Below are positions 23,038 through 34,539 of a stretch of DNA of 64,000 bases, in pieces. Made by a program: the position numbers and the translations under genes. The notes under the pieces were generated by a model. The model had not been told where the DNA came from. It saw nothing but the letters and a program-made list of their open reading frames with translations, and did not search any database. Origin of the DNA: Cryptomeria japonica (Eukaryota > Streptophyta > Pinopsida > Cupressales > Cupressaceae); NCBI RefSeq assembly GCF_030272615.1, contig NC_081408.1, positions 619,566,476 to 619,630,475 on the forward strand, given 5' to 3'. The first letter of the stretch is position 1. Every line of letters starts with the position of its first letter.

Positions 23038-23599
23038 TTATTGGTTTAGTTTTTGTGGAATATTTCTCACATACCGGTTTTTACATATCTTCACCAAATT
23101 ATCAAAATTCACATGACCTAATCTCCGGTGCCACAACCAACTTTCATCAACTTGTCCCATCATGCATTGGGGCTCGTAGCATTCCTTCATATTATAGACA
23201 TTACCATATTTCCTCTTTCCTTCTACTACAACTTGACCACTACTCTGCTTGCTTATTTGACAACCGGTGGAGCCAAATGTGAACTTGTACCCTTTGTCAC
23301 AAATCTGACTTACACTTAGCAGATTATGCTTTTGTCCTTCCACATATTACACATCATGATCCTTGAGATTTCCATCAATATTCAATGTACCACAACCCTT
23401 AATCTTGATAGAGGAGTTGTCACTAAACTAGACAAAACCACCATTCCAATCATCAAGCTTGATAAAAAAATTCTTGTCTCCGGTCATGTGATTTGAGAAA
23501 CCACTATCTACTACCCATAGATTCCTCCTTTCAACATGTAGAGCAGTTTGCACAATCAAGCTTGACTCTACCTTTTTCTTCTCCTTCTCTATCCAAACC
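23038..23599 (-). pseudogene. Copia-1 protease and GAG-pre-integrase region
   Basis: Protease motif LWVVDSGFSNHMTGDK (Cys of DSGCSNH replaced by Phe), followed by GQKHNLLSVSQICDKGY and the zinc-binding WLWHRRLGHVNFDNLV of the GAG-pre-integrase segment. Stops lie near 23428 and 23344. Confidence 0.85.
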
Positions 23600-25401
23600 C
23601 GTTTCTCTTCTTTCTTCTCCTCTTCTGTCATCTTGTGTTCTGATTTAGTCTCTATCTTCTGATATAGTACTTTTTTCTTTTGCCCATCAGTTCTCATCTT
23701 ACAATGCCTAGCCATGTGACCAAAATTTTGATAGTTGTATCATTTTACATTAGCATTGAAAGATGTATCCAAAGAATTCTTATATAACATCTTCACATTT
23801 CTCCTACACTGATAACTCTTATGACCACACTCATTTAAATTATAACATGTGATATTTTTACTTTGTAATGTAGCAAATTAGTTTCTACTCTCAAAACTGG
23901 GGTTTACATTCATTTTCCTACAATCTTCCATTCTATGACCGAAATTATTACACCAGTGACAATAACCATGAAAGTTTGGAACATACTGGTTATATTGTCT
24001 TGATCCTGCAAATGACTGCCTCACCAGGGGTCTTCCTTTAATGTTGCTAACTCTGGTGATTCCTTAATGGTTAGCTCTTGCATTTCTCCTTGGATCTACA
24101 TGTCAGTGCATTGAGTATGGCCTATGGTTCATTGATTGTGTATACTGGTTTGTGTGGTGTTTCTTAATTGGATCTGCATATGTCTTCTTGTTTCTATCCT
24201 TGCTTACCGTGAATGTCTTCTTCACTTCACCTTCATTTGAAGAAGTAAACTGTATCTCCTTACCAAATGTGTCTTTATTGTTTGAACTTTGACCCTCTTC
24301 AAATCCTAAGCCACCAGTATCTTTATATTGCTTCTGTTTGCCCAATATCTTGTGTAAAGATTTGGTGTTGCCTTCATATTTGCTTCTCACTTTCATTTCT
24401 TCATTGATTTTCTCTAATTCCTTCTGGAGCTTGACAATTTCTTCTTCCAGGTTCTGATGCTCCTGCTCTTTTTTACTCAAGCTGGTACTAGTAACTTGGC
24501 CTTTCTACCATGCCAATAGACATTCTTCTTCCTATCCTTACAATATGATCTGCTACCACTTGATTGATCATCTTCATTCTTATCACCAAAGGGACACTTG
24601 GTAGCAAAATGTCCAATATTTCCACAGTTGAAACTTTTCAGGGGCAACTTGCCTTTGTATTTACTTGAACCTGTCTTGAGTCTTTTGATAAAGTTTGCCA
24701 TGATATCATCATAGTCTTCACCAATTCCATCTTGAGAAGACTCTTCTTTTCCTTTCCTTGACGTTTTGAATGCAACTTCTTTCTTCACAGCCTCAGTACC
24801 AGCAGTCCTGATCTCATAAGAAGTTAGGGAACCATACAACTCATCCATTGTAAAGATTTTCAGATCTTTTGCTTCTTCTATTGCTGAAACCTTTATATCA
24901 TACTTAGATATGAGAGATCTAAGTACTTTCTTTACTACTGCCTCATCTTTTATTTCTTCTCCAAGCCCTCTAATGGTGTTTGTTGTTTCACCAACCCTTT
25001 GGAGATAGTCAACAATCTTCTCTTCATCTCTCATCTTGAAACCCTCAAGTTGTGCTCTCAATGTCTGTAACTTGGCTTCCTTGTCTTTAGCAACACCTTC
25101 AAAATATTTTTTGCAACTTATCCCAAGTTTCTTTGGCAGATGATCAGTGCATGACCTTAAAAAACTCATTATCAGATAACCCACTAAGAATAACATTTTT
25201 AGCTTTAGCATTGTTCTTATATTCCTTCTTAGCATCTGGATCAGTAGGGGGATTATTAGAGACTGTATACCCATTCACAACTGACATCCATACATCACAA
25301 CCTAGAGAGGACAAATAGGTTTCTATTCTTTTACTCCAAAAGGCATAGTTGACACCATCAAACATAGGGGCTTTTCAGGAGGTTGATTCATTTCTTGCCA
25401 T
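23600..25401 (-). pseudogene. Copia-1 gag, long form with coiled coil and several zinc knuckles
   Basis: The likely start is MARNESTS at 25401, in frame with MFDGVNYAFW; a TGA follows after eight codons. A capsid helical region (WSKRIETYLSSLG, then VVKKVLRSLISKYD) leads to a first knuckle, SFNCGNIGHFATKCP, with its first Cys lost. Next is a coiled coil (LEEEIVKLQKELEKINEEM, about 24470-24380) and the motif DTGGLGFEEGQSS. Three more knuckle-like units follow: CHWCNNFGHRMEDC (intact), CYNLNECGHKSYQC and a degenerate YNYQNFGHMARHC. A frameshift near 25150, one near 24478 and several stops disable it. The coiled-coil and knuckle part is homologous to ORF1 of LTR-N2. Confidence 0.82.
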
Positions 25402-25460
25402 TGTGAACACTTGACAAGATATACCCAAGCTAGTGAACTCTTTAACAAAATAGGGTAACT

Positions 25461-25474
25461 TGGCTCTGATACCA
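25461..25474 (-). promoter_or_regulatory. Copia-1 primer-binding site
   Basis: Minus-strand TGGTATCAGAGCCA, a perfect match to the expected initiator tRNA-Met complement, two bases inside the 5' LTR end. Confidence 0.92.
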
Positions 25475-25476
25475 AT

Positions 25477-27215
25477 TTTTGGACACAATGGATCTCTGAG
25501 AGGGGGGTGAATTATTGATATAACACATTTTTCTTCAAACAGGGATATACCGGTACTCTATGAAACAAACAAAGTGCTGATCGGTAAGCCAAACTATGCA
25601 AAATAAGTGTGTAAAAGGATTTCCTATATCATCAAAATAACTCATACACAAGAATGCATCACATAACAACATATATATGAGAAAAATCCAATGTGGGAAA
25701 AATGTTGGTGAGAATAGCTATTGGAGATCTTCTGCTCCAATCCAACCTCACAAATATAACTGATCTGATTATAATTTTAGGGCACCAATCCAAGGAGCAC
25801 CAACCCCTAATTTATGAGCACCGACTCAAAGGAGCACCAACCCATAAATAATTTATAGGATACAACCTAAAGGAGATACAAACCTTGCACTAAGCACCTA
25901 CTTAGTGAAAACAATATCAAGATTCAAATACAAAAATAAATTCCCTGTTGCAAATGAAGTTTTGCAACCCTTCAATACTCTTCTCTACCAGTTTCAATCT
26001 TACTGGTCTGTCAAATATTCACATACACTACAACACTGGCTTTATTCTCATCCTTACTCTTCTGAAACTTGTCTTCCTCTTTCTATTGGATTCACTTCAG
26101 ACCTGCTCACACTTTTCAAGTTCTGTCTCTATTGGTTTGTTCTCTACCGGTTCACACACCTTACTGGTTTCTCCCTCTGCACACAGTTACTTAAGATTTA
26201 TTGTTTTTTCACTTAAACAATCTTTTTCTATCTCTATTTCATTCACAAGATAATCGCAAATCATTCGGCAGCAACAGTCTCATCAATTTAGACTTGTATA
26301 TTTAAAAACAAATTTTCCTGCCAAAAAGAAATTCAAACTTTAGGTGGTTAGGGTTTCCTTCCTTCAACAAAATCTATATCAAATCTGATTTGATCTATCT
26401 TGGATCATTAACCTTCTTTGGGAAGATGCATCTATACATGTTTTTATTCATCCAATGCATGTTTTCTAAAAATAGTAAATTTTACCTTGCTTTACGGCCT
26501 TGATCTTTTTCGACCTCATTTCATCCAACTGTTTCTAACAAAATGTCAATCTACAATTAGATTTTGTGTCCCGATCACCATGCCAAAAACTACCTGATCA
26601 TTCTCTATCGTCCAATCTTCATCAAGTTGCACCAGTAAGATAATATCATGTGATTTATGGATTTATCATTTAATGACCAACAACTGCATGAACAACCATG
26701 TTGATGAGCATTTTATCAACCTCTGCATCTTTTCCACCTCATCTCCCCATGGCGCACATCAACATACTTCGACTCAGTGACAAAGAGTCGGTTCAACCCT
26801 GAACATTGCTACTAGTACAAACCCTTCTACCAGTACAAACCTTTATGGGTATGCCTAATACATAGGACAACCACTATTATCGGCATTACATCATACTAAC
26901 AGTTCATCTTTCCTTCTGGTATGTCTTCATGTCATTCGTTTAGTTCAGCTTACCGGGTGTTGTTGTGATTCATCTAACATTCCACCTTTTCATCACAAAA
27001 AACCAACCAACCATCATATTGGTTTAATCCTTACTGGTTAATACTCAGGCATGTCAACTCACTCCTTCATCTCACCTCATACCGGTGATTTCATCTGTCA
27101 AGACATAATCATACTTCTCTTCTTCATGTTGGTTCAATCTTTTTCATATTGGGTTGACACACACTATCGGTAGCCTGCAATACCAGTTGACATCAATGAC
27201 AACTCAATGCCAATA
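25477..27215 (-). repeat. Copia-1 5' LTR
   Basis: 1739 bp, same length as 6983-8721. The terminal dinucleotides have decayed (plus strand ttttggac and ccaata, against tgttggac and ccaaca in the other copy). Confidence 0.9.
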
Positions 27216-27607
27216 TGGATTACGGTAGTAATCATGATGTTATGCTTATATTGATATGTACTTGAGGATGTTGTAAGTAATGACATTGAGATACATGTAT
27301 ATCTTGTTAATGGGTGTTAATGCACAAGAGTAGATAGTTGTTAATGTTGTATTAGATGATGTTTAATTTTATTTTTTTTATCTCTATTTGCATATTAGAT
27401 GGTTAATTTCTCTAGGTATTTTGGTATGCATTACATCTAGTATCATATCCCATGTTCATACACTAGGTACTCTAGTTTCAAATGAGCCCATTGTGTGTTG
27501 TAGCACTCTATCCTGGGTTAGCCACATGGTTATCCCTGCTAGTTATTTTCTTGCATTAGTTGCCCTAGATTTTAGCTCATTATTTTCTTGTGTCTTGGTT
27601 AGACAAG
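27216..27607 (+). other. Gypsy-A leader upstream of gag
   Basis: AT-rich, no coding signal. It leads directly to the Gypsy-A gag start. I could not identify an LTR end or PBS with confidence. Confidence 0.35.
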
Positions 27608-28820
27608 ATATCTTCCAGAGGTAGAGGTTGTGGACGTGATGGTCACATGAGTACTCGACAAAATCCTCATCTTGAGGTTTCTGAAGAGTCACACCATGAG
27701 CAACAACAACATGACCAACAAGAGAAAGGAGTACATGGTGATGCAGTTCCGCTATTGATTAATGTGCTTCATGAGTTTCTTGGTTGTTTGGGGCCAAGAA
27801 TGGATGAGAATCAGTAGGATAAGTCTCATCATTCTGGATGCTAAGAGAGAGTTGAGTATTAATAGCATGAGAGGGAGTGTTCTCATTTACCTCAGACGAG
27901 AGTTGATTTCATACCGGATCTAGATGCAATTGCAACATGTCACATGAGGGATCTTCTTAGGTCTCGCCCTCTCACTTTCAATGGTTCTAGCATTGGCATG
28001 GATGAAGAGACTTGGCTCCTAGATATGGGGATGTGTTTTTCTATGCATTTATATAGCAGTAACACCAAGGCTCGGTGTGTGATCATGCATCTTCACAATT
28101 TTGCATCTACTTGGTGGCATATGGAGAAGTAGAAGATGCATTTGATATTGTGATAGTTTCATGGGAGTTGTTTCTTGAGTGGTTTCATGTTCAATTCTTG
28201 TCAAATATTTTGAAGTAGAGGAAGGATAATGGGTTTCATGATTTAAGGCAACAAGATATGACAATTGAGCAATACAAGTGTAAGTTATTTGAACTTAAGA
28301 AGTACACAAGGATTGCAGATGATGAGGTTATGTGGTGCAATATTTTGTTAGAGTTCTTAGTGATCCTATCAATGGTAGGCTTCAAATTCTAGAATCCAAT
28401 ACTATGGAGGTGGTTTTGGATAGGCGTGCTTGGTTGAGGAGAACCTGACTTTGGAATTTGGAGGTATGCTTGGTGTACAGACTATTAGCACTCCAGCTTC
28501 AATATTAGTTGTGAGAAATGCACAGCCCCAGGCTTCATGATTTTCCAGGAGTTACCCTTCATCATCCAAGGGTGGATGTTTCCAGCAGAAGAGGAGTTCA
28601 AAAAGTCAAAATTTTGCTCGCAGACAGATGTCACAGTCTTATAGGGATCATAGCACGAAGCATGCTATTCGCTTCCAATCTTCCTAACCAGTGAAAAGTT
28701 CTCAAAAAAACTGTAATAGAGGAAATTTATAGTAGTCCATTGCACCTATAGTTAATCATGGATTTGGTAGAGGAGGAGGTTGTTTTTCACTTGTGGCCAG
28801 CAAGGTCATATTGCAGTTGG
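27608..28820 (+). pseudogene. Gypsy-A gag (Ty3 capsid and zinc knuckle)
   Basis: The expected start codon is ATA in the context ISSRGRGCGRDG. The capsid region shows LRSRPLTFNGSSIGMDEETW, then CVIMHLHNFASTWWHME and DLRQQDMTIEQYKCKLFELKK, typical of plant Ty3/gypsy Retrotrans_gag domains. It ends in a zinc knuckle, FTCGQQGHIAV, whose last Cys would lie beyond the Gypsy-B insertion at 28821. Several stops and frameshifts. The protease continues at 48178. Confidence 0.82.
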
Positions 28821-29341
28821 TGCAAGAGCTTCGCAGGGTCATAACTTTTGACCCATTTACCCGATGAAGATGGAATTTGATAGGGATATGCATCATGAGG
28901 AGTTGTTTGGATTTCCAGCAAACCTAACTTTGTTGGACCCCACTTTGATCAAATTTTCTAGGCCAGATTCTTTCATCTTGGGCTTCAAAAATTGGATTTA
29001 CTGTTTTTTTTCAAATTTTAGAAAGTTGTTTCTTTAGATATCTTCGATTTTGTAATTGATTTTAGTTTAGAAAGATGGAAATTTGTGTTGTAGTTGAGTT
29101 TTTTAGAAATTTAGAAGTTTCTGTGTTTTTTCGAATAACTTTGGAAATTACCAAAAATGGCAAATTCTTAAAGTTGTCAAAAACTGCCAAAAAGGGTAAT
29201 TTTGAATTAGCTACATATTATAAGATTTTTAGTTGTAGAAATGGATTGGAATGAGGAAATAGAGAAGAAAGTTGATCCACTCTCTTGTTTTGATTTTTTT
29301 TTCATCAATGGTTATTGCTATGCTTTAAACTGGCTACATCA
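28821..29341 (+). repeat. Gypsy-B 5' LTR
   Basis: 521 bp, begins tgcaagagc and ends ctacatca; aligns with 47657-48177 over its whole length. Confidence 0.88.
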
Positions 29342-29343
29342 TT

Positions 29344-29355
29344 TGGTTTTAGAGC
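29344..29355 (+). promoter_or_regulatory. Gypsy-B primer-binding site (degenerate)
   Basis: tggttttagagc, two differences from TGGTATCAGAGC, two bases after the 5' LTR. Confidence 0.65.
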
Positions 29356-29361
29356 GAGAAG

Positions 29362-29952
29362 ATGGCTAGGAGAGGAAGAGGAAGAGGTCTTGCATAGATG
29401 CGTAGAGAAATGCAAAACCTCTAGAGGCAAGTAGATGATCTTACAAAAATGCTAGCAAATCGATGATTAAGACAAAGAGGAGATTATTTTGATGATGAAC
29501 TAAATTATAGAGATGTTGAGCAACATGCAAAAGGTGAAGAAGAGGACCAATGATTAAATGAACTACCATTCAAGGAAAGGATGATCAGAACATTGGAAGG
29601 AAGGAATGATGGCATCAAGATTGAAGTATCAGATTATGTAGGTAGTCTTAAAACAAAGGAGCTGATAGATTGGTTGAACAATATGGGCCAATTCTTTGAA
29701 TAGAAGCATATGAAAGAAGAAAAGAAAGTAAAATTTGCATACACAAAGTTCAAGGGACATGCAATGATCTGGTGGGATCACTTTCAAAAAGATATAACTC
29801 AGAAAGGAAAGGAAAAAATAAGCACTTGGGACAACATGGAGAAGAAACTAAAAGAGGAGTTTCTACATGTAGACTATACACAAACCCTTTCTTGAAGATT
29901 TCAGAACTTGAAGCAAAATTTGTCCACTGTAGAAGATTATACAAGTGAGTTT
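29362..29952 (+). pseudogene. Gypsy-B gag, N-terminal part
   Basis: Starts MARRGRGRGLA, seven bases after the PBS. The capsid part reads VKFAYTKFKGHAMIWWDHF and STWDNMEKKLKEEF, usual for chromovirus gag. Stops occur at several places. Copia-3 interrupts it after about 197 codons; the remaining gag, with the zinc knuckle, appears to have been lost where the Copia-3 3' LTR is truncated. Confidence 0.82.
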
Positions 29953-31368
29953 TGTTGGTATTGCATGAAGATTGCATTAATGATGTATAGTGTTGTCATT
30001 GATGTCAATACTAACTGGTAATGGATTTGTATTACAATCGGTATTGATGCAATAGTGCAACCGTTAGTAAAGCAGTGAAGGAAACCGGTATTGGTATTTG
30101 AAGCAGAGTGATCAACTAGTAACCGTAACCAGTTGATAAGAAGAACCCTAAGTGATGGAGCTTAGTGAATCGATTATATTGATCTATAATTAAATGGTGT
30201 TCGAAGATGAAGATTCCACATATGCATGATGCATGTGATGAGTTTCAAATTGATTTTGGCACATGAAGATAACTATTTATCTTGGGAATTAGCAATTACA
30301 TAGCATGAAATGGAAAATGTGTGATGAGTTACAGGATTCGGTGAGCTGTGATCTACGGGTAGTTGACGTTGTCTAGAACAATGTGTTGTTGATTGCTATG
30401 TAATCTAACAATCATGATTGAACCGATATGTTTGTAATCTCTATGAGAGTTGTAGGTTTTGTGATATGTTACCAACCTATTCTATTTGCTTATAAGGTCA
30501 ATGAGTTGTTTTATAATTGTGTTGGCCATTTTGGTTAAGTGTGGTAGTGTGATTGTTGTCAAACCAAAAGGAGTGTCTATAGAATTTTTTGAAGGCAGAT
30601 AGGAGCAGAAAAGGATCTGATTAAGCAAGATAGTGCTATTACCAGATCAACAAAGACCCTGTTGTTCTCTAACCATTACAACAGTCAAATCCCCTAATAG
30701 GGTAAGCTTTAACAGGCTTGGTGTTGTTTAAATCCTCTAACCAGGTGATCCATTAGCTTGGATTTGAAATCATCTACCGAGGTTACTCTTGATAGAGTAT
30801 TGCCTTTAACAAGGTATTGTAGTCAATCCCTTAACTAAGTGGTCCCTAACCAGATCTGTTCTTAATAGGACATTATTGTATAAGCTTCTAACAAGGCTTG
30901 GCTCCTAATAGAGAAAACTTTAGAAGAGTTCATAATACGTATGGGTATTCATCCCTACTGTGGTTTTTCCCATTTGGTTTTCCACTTGAAAAATCATTGT
31001 GTCAAGTGGTGAATGATTTTGTGGATGTGTTTTGATATGGTTGATGTGATTAACTGGTAAATCCACTTAGATATGTTTAGATGACTAGAAGTGATGTGAA
31101 ATGATATATTACTGATGATAGTAAAGTGATTTAATGTTTTGGTTAAATGGTATATGAGTTACAGATGTATTACATTGATATTTTAGTCAACCGGTAAAGT
31201 TTGAGAGTGCAATTACAGTTTTGGATATAGTATCTAAACCAGTTTAGTTTTGCAAGTTGTTTATGAGTTGGGATTAAGTTTGGTGAAAGTTTAGTTTTTT
31301 TTCTATATACTGATTCACTCCCCCCTCTCAGTAGTTGACTGGATCCTTATTGTTTCATCATATCATCA
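29953..31368 (+). repeat. Copia-3 5' LTR
   Basis: 1416 bp, starts tgttggtattgcatg and ends catatcatca. It matches the Copia-2 LTR in length and order of blocks. Near the 3' end it has gtggtttttcccatttgg and cactcccccctctcag. Confidence 0.9.
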
Positions 31369-31370
31369 AG

Positions 31371-31382
31371 TGGTATAAGAGC
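31371..31382 (+). promoter_or_regulatory. Copia-3 primer-binding site
   Basis: tggtataagagc, one base off the initiator tRNA-Met complement TGGTATCAGAGC. Confidence 0.8.
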
Positions 31383-31440
31383 ATTTTAGGTCCTCTTGTA
31401 TTTAAGCCTAACAACTTGAGGTAAAGATCTAGGAGAACAT

Positions 31441-32290
31441 GATGAAGAAAGAAGGTCTAAAATTCAATAGGAAAACTATAGAATCTTGAGTGATAGGATG
31501 AAGATCTATATCGAGAGCTTAGGAAGTCAATATTGGGAACATGTTGTTACTAAATATAACTTGCCTAGTGGGATTTTGTCAGATGATCAAAAGAAGTATA
31601 ATCAAGCATTGGAGGCCATTATTAGTTCCTTGCCTGATTCAAAGTATGTTGATGTCCATGGGTTGGAGACTGCTTATAAAGTATGGAACAAACTGGAAGA
31701 TATATATAGCAGTAATGAGCATATTAATATTGCCAAAGAGGAGAGTCTGAGAGGTAAATTTGATGATATGCGGATGGTTGAAGGTGCAAACATTCAACAC
31801 TATGGTCAAAGGATCACGGAGATAGTTAGAGAGAACAAAAGTGTTGGTGGTATAGTGGAGGATACCACAGTGGTTAGCAAGGTTTTGAGAACCCTTCTAC
31901 TAGTCTACACTATTCGAGTTGCAACCATTCAGGAACTCAACTCTATTGATAAAACAAAGGTAACTCTTGACTCCATAATTGGTAAATTAACTGCATTTAA
32001 ATTAAATGGTTTTGATGGAAGTGTTCAGAGATTGGAATCTGTATTTAGAGCTTCAGTTTCAGCCCCACCGGTAAGGAAAATAAGAGAAGCTAGTTATAGT
32101 CATGAATCTAGTTACAGTCATGAAGCTAGTTACATTCATGAATCTAGTACAACGGTAAATTACCTTTGAAGTGTTTTGCATGTAACTGGATTGGATATAT
32201 TGCAACTAACTATTGTAATGGAGATAATGAGAAAAATGAGAGAAGTATAAGAAGTATAAAGGCAAAGGTAAAAGGGATTTTCTCATTGTA
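31441..32290 (+). pseudogene. Copia-3 gag
   Basis: ATGATGAAGAAAGAAGG corresponds to the Copia-2 gag start, but the frame is lost within 15 codons. From 31486 it reads MSDRMKIYIESLGSQYWEH onward in parallel with Copia-2. A duplicated short unit (YSHESSYSHEASYIHESS, about 32090-32150) lies near the end and is absent from Copia-2. A degenerate knuckle (FACNWIGYIATNYCNG) follows a frameshift. Confidence 0.85.
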
Positions 32291-32770
32291 GTGAATGGAG
32301 GAATCACTGATGAGTCTGAAGAAGATGCAAATGAGGACATTGTCTTTATTTCTATTAAAAAAGCGACATCAAATCAGAAGGCATTGGTCTCTCGCATGGA
32401 TAGTTCTGATGATTGGATTATAGACAGTGGTTGTTCACACCACATGACCAGTGACCAGAGTAAATTTCTTAATTTGAGAGTGTTTAATGGATGTGTTGTG
32501 AGATTTGTAAATGAATCATCCTGCATGGTGAAAGGAAAAGGATCCATCTCTTTGAATGGAAAAAGTAGTGTAGATGATGTCTACTGGGTTGAAGGACTGA
32601 AACACAATCTTTTGAGTGTAGCTCAACTCAATGACAAAGGTTACCCACTGGAATTCAAGAATGGAGTCTGCAATATTTATGGAAGCAAAGGTGAACTGAT
32701 TGCAACCAACAAATAGACTAGAGGTAACTTGTTTTGTTTAAGTTCTAAAGCCAACAATTGTTTAATTGTA
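32291..32770 (+). pseudogene. Copia-3 protease region
   Basis: DWIIDSGCSHHMTSDQSKF, MVKGKGSISLNGK and WVEGLKHNLLSVAQLNDKGY are intact. A TAG at 32714 ends the open frame at the same place where Copia-2 reads through. Confidence 0.87.
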
Positions 32771-33544
32771 AAAGTAGAAGATAGTTGGCTTTGGCATCAA
32801 AGATTCTATCTGTAATTTTGATAACATTGTAAGTCAGTAAGTCCAAATCAATAAGAGGTTTTCCTTAGTTGGACAAATTGGTGAATGCTCTATGCAAGTA
32901 ATGTTAGTTAGGGAAGATGAAATCCTCAACTTTCAAGAGAAAATCTTTCTCAGCAGAACATTTGCTAGATTTGGTTCATACCGACCTTTGTGGACCAATG
33001 AGGACTAGGAGTATTCAAAGTGATCGGTATTTCATGATTTTTACTGATGATTGCTCAAGGGTGATGTGGGTCACATTCTTGAAAGACAAGACATAAGCTT
33101 TTAGCAAGTTTAAGGTATTTAGAGCCTTAGTGGAAAATGAAAGTGGTAAGAAGATAAAGTGCTTACGAACTGATCAAGGTGGTGAATTTACTTTAGAGTA
33201 ATTCACTAGTTACTATGAAGATAATGGAATTAAGAGGCAACTTTGTGCACCTAGAACACCACAACAAAATGTTATTGCAAAAAGGAACAACCAGTTAGTA
33301 GTTGAAGCTGCTAGGACTATGCTAATACAAGGAGGTGTAGCTAAGACATTCTGGAGAGAAGCTGTCAGCACTACTGTTTACATAATGAACTAGATACTGG
33401 TTAAAAGAGGTAAGGATAAAACTTCTTATGAGTATTGGTAGATCACCTAATGTCAGTTACTTTATAATTTTTGGTAGCAGATGTTTTATCAAAAGAGGTG
33501 ACTATGTTGGTAAGTTTGATGCCAAGAGTGATGAAGGCATATTT
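32771..33544 (+). pseudogene. Copia-3 integrase, N-terminal and core part
   Basis: Traces of WLWHQRF, LRTDQGGEFTL and the C-terminal GSRCFIKRGDYVGKFDAKSDEGIF are readable but spread over frames with many stops. The last codons are cut by LTR-N2 at 33545; the continuation is at 38984. Confidence 0.8.
33540..33544. repeat. LTR-N2 target-site duplication, left copy
   Basis: tattt, identical to 38984-38988. Confidence 0.9.
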
Positions 33545-34348
33545 TATTAGATGTAATGACAATCCAACAGATACTGAAAGGGGGGGGGGGGGGGTGAGTC
33601 AGTATCTGACTAGTGGTGTGAATATTTAAACTTATTTATAACTTTGCAACCCAAATTAATGTACCGGTAAGCAAGTAATAGTGCAGTAAAGAGAAATAAC
33701 AGAGATAGCATAAGTGTACACCATAACACAAGATATTTTGGTGAGGAAAATCGGTAAGGGAAAAACCTTGGTGGGATTTGTGACCCACAATATTTACTCA
33801 TTGGCCAATATGAATAAATATTACTTACAATAGGGGCCTGCACATGCAGGAAGGCCAACAGCCTAGAGCTCACTGCTCAATAGAAGAGTCTCACTAACTA
33901 CAAAATGGATAATTAAATCCAAGATAATGTATGACTCAAATTAGCATTTGCAATGCTTGATTCAGTACTAGTTTAAGCTTTGTCAGAAACCATAACCAAA
34001 AACCTTTTGCTATCTTCACTATGTCACCTTATATATTCCTTACACAATACCTTATCATTTTTATTTCCTTACAAAATGATCTGTAATATCTCATGCATAT
34101 ATTATTCTTTACAATACATCATGTCAGCTTACAAATAATTAATTAAATTACAACATAATTCACATAAATAGAACTTTATCTCATGTCGGCCTGAGTATCA
34201 GTATACTTCATTGTCGGTGTAATCTGGATGGCGGTGAATGTGCCTGCCGATGTATGATGTCAGTGTTGCCAGTGAACCTATACAACCTATTATCGGGTTG
34301 CCATCAATGACAACATCAACCATTCTCATTGAGTGTAGAATGCCAACA
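33545..34348 (-). repeat. LTR-N2 3' LTR
   Basis: 804 bp, pairs with 38183-38983. A run of 15 G at 33580-33594 replaces the mixed G-rich stretch of the other copy. The terminal TG has become TA on the plus strand (tattag). Confidence 0.9.
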
Positions 34349-34362
34349 ATCTCGCCCTTTGG
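34349..34362 (-). promoter_or_regulatory. LTR-N2 polypurine tract
   Basis: Minus-strand CCAAAGGGCGAGAT directly before the 3' LTR start TGTTGGCATTC. Confidence 0.75.
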
Positions 34363-34539
34363 CATTGATGGCAACACTCATGAGAAAAATCCAAAACTAA
34401 TCCTCAAAAGAAGTGTTCTCCCCCTGAGCAAGTGATCTCTTCGGTGCATTTTTCTCCATACTACTCCCCCTTTGACATCAATGATAAAGTATGTCAAAAA
34501 GAATCAAAGAATACAAAAGTTCTACCTCATAGCCTGTAA

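Larger units (their letters stand above)
6983..27215 (-). mobile_element. Copia-1, Ty1/copia LTR retrotransposon (minus strand), split by Copia-2
   Basis: Two 1739-bp LTRs of exactly equal length bracket a minus-strand copia polyprotein in the order gag, protease, integrase, RT, RNase H. Without Copia-2 the element is about 8.7 kb. The PBS matches initiator tRNA-Met (TGGTATCAGAGCCA) and a purine tract abuts the 3' LTR. The flanking pentamers (tacat left, tggat right) match only 3 of 5, so the TSD has decayed or the right end is off by a few bases. The polyprotein is inactive through stops, frameshifts and the Copia-2 insertion in RNase H. The gag is unusually long, with a coiled coil and several zinc knuckles. 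Confidence 0.9.

Noticed and set aside
6983-27215. A clean 5-bp TSD for Copia-1
   Set aside because: tacat and tggat share only three bases; LTR boundaries are clear but the duplication cannot be claimed.
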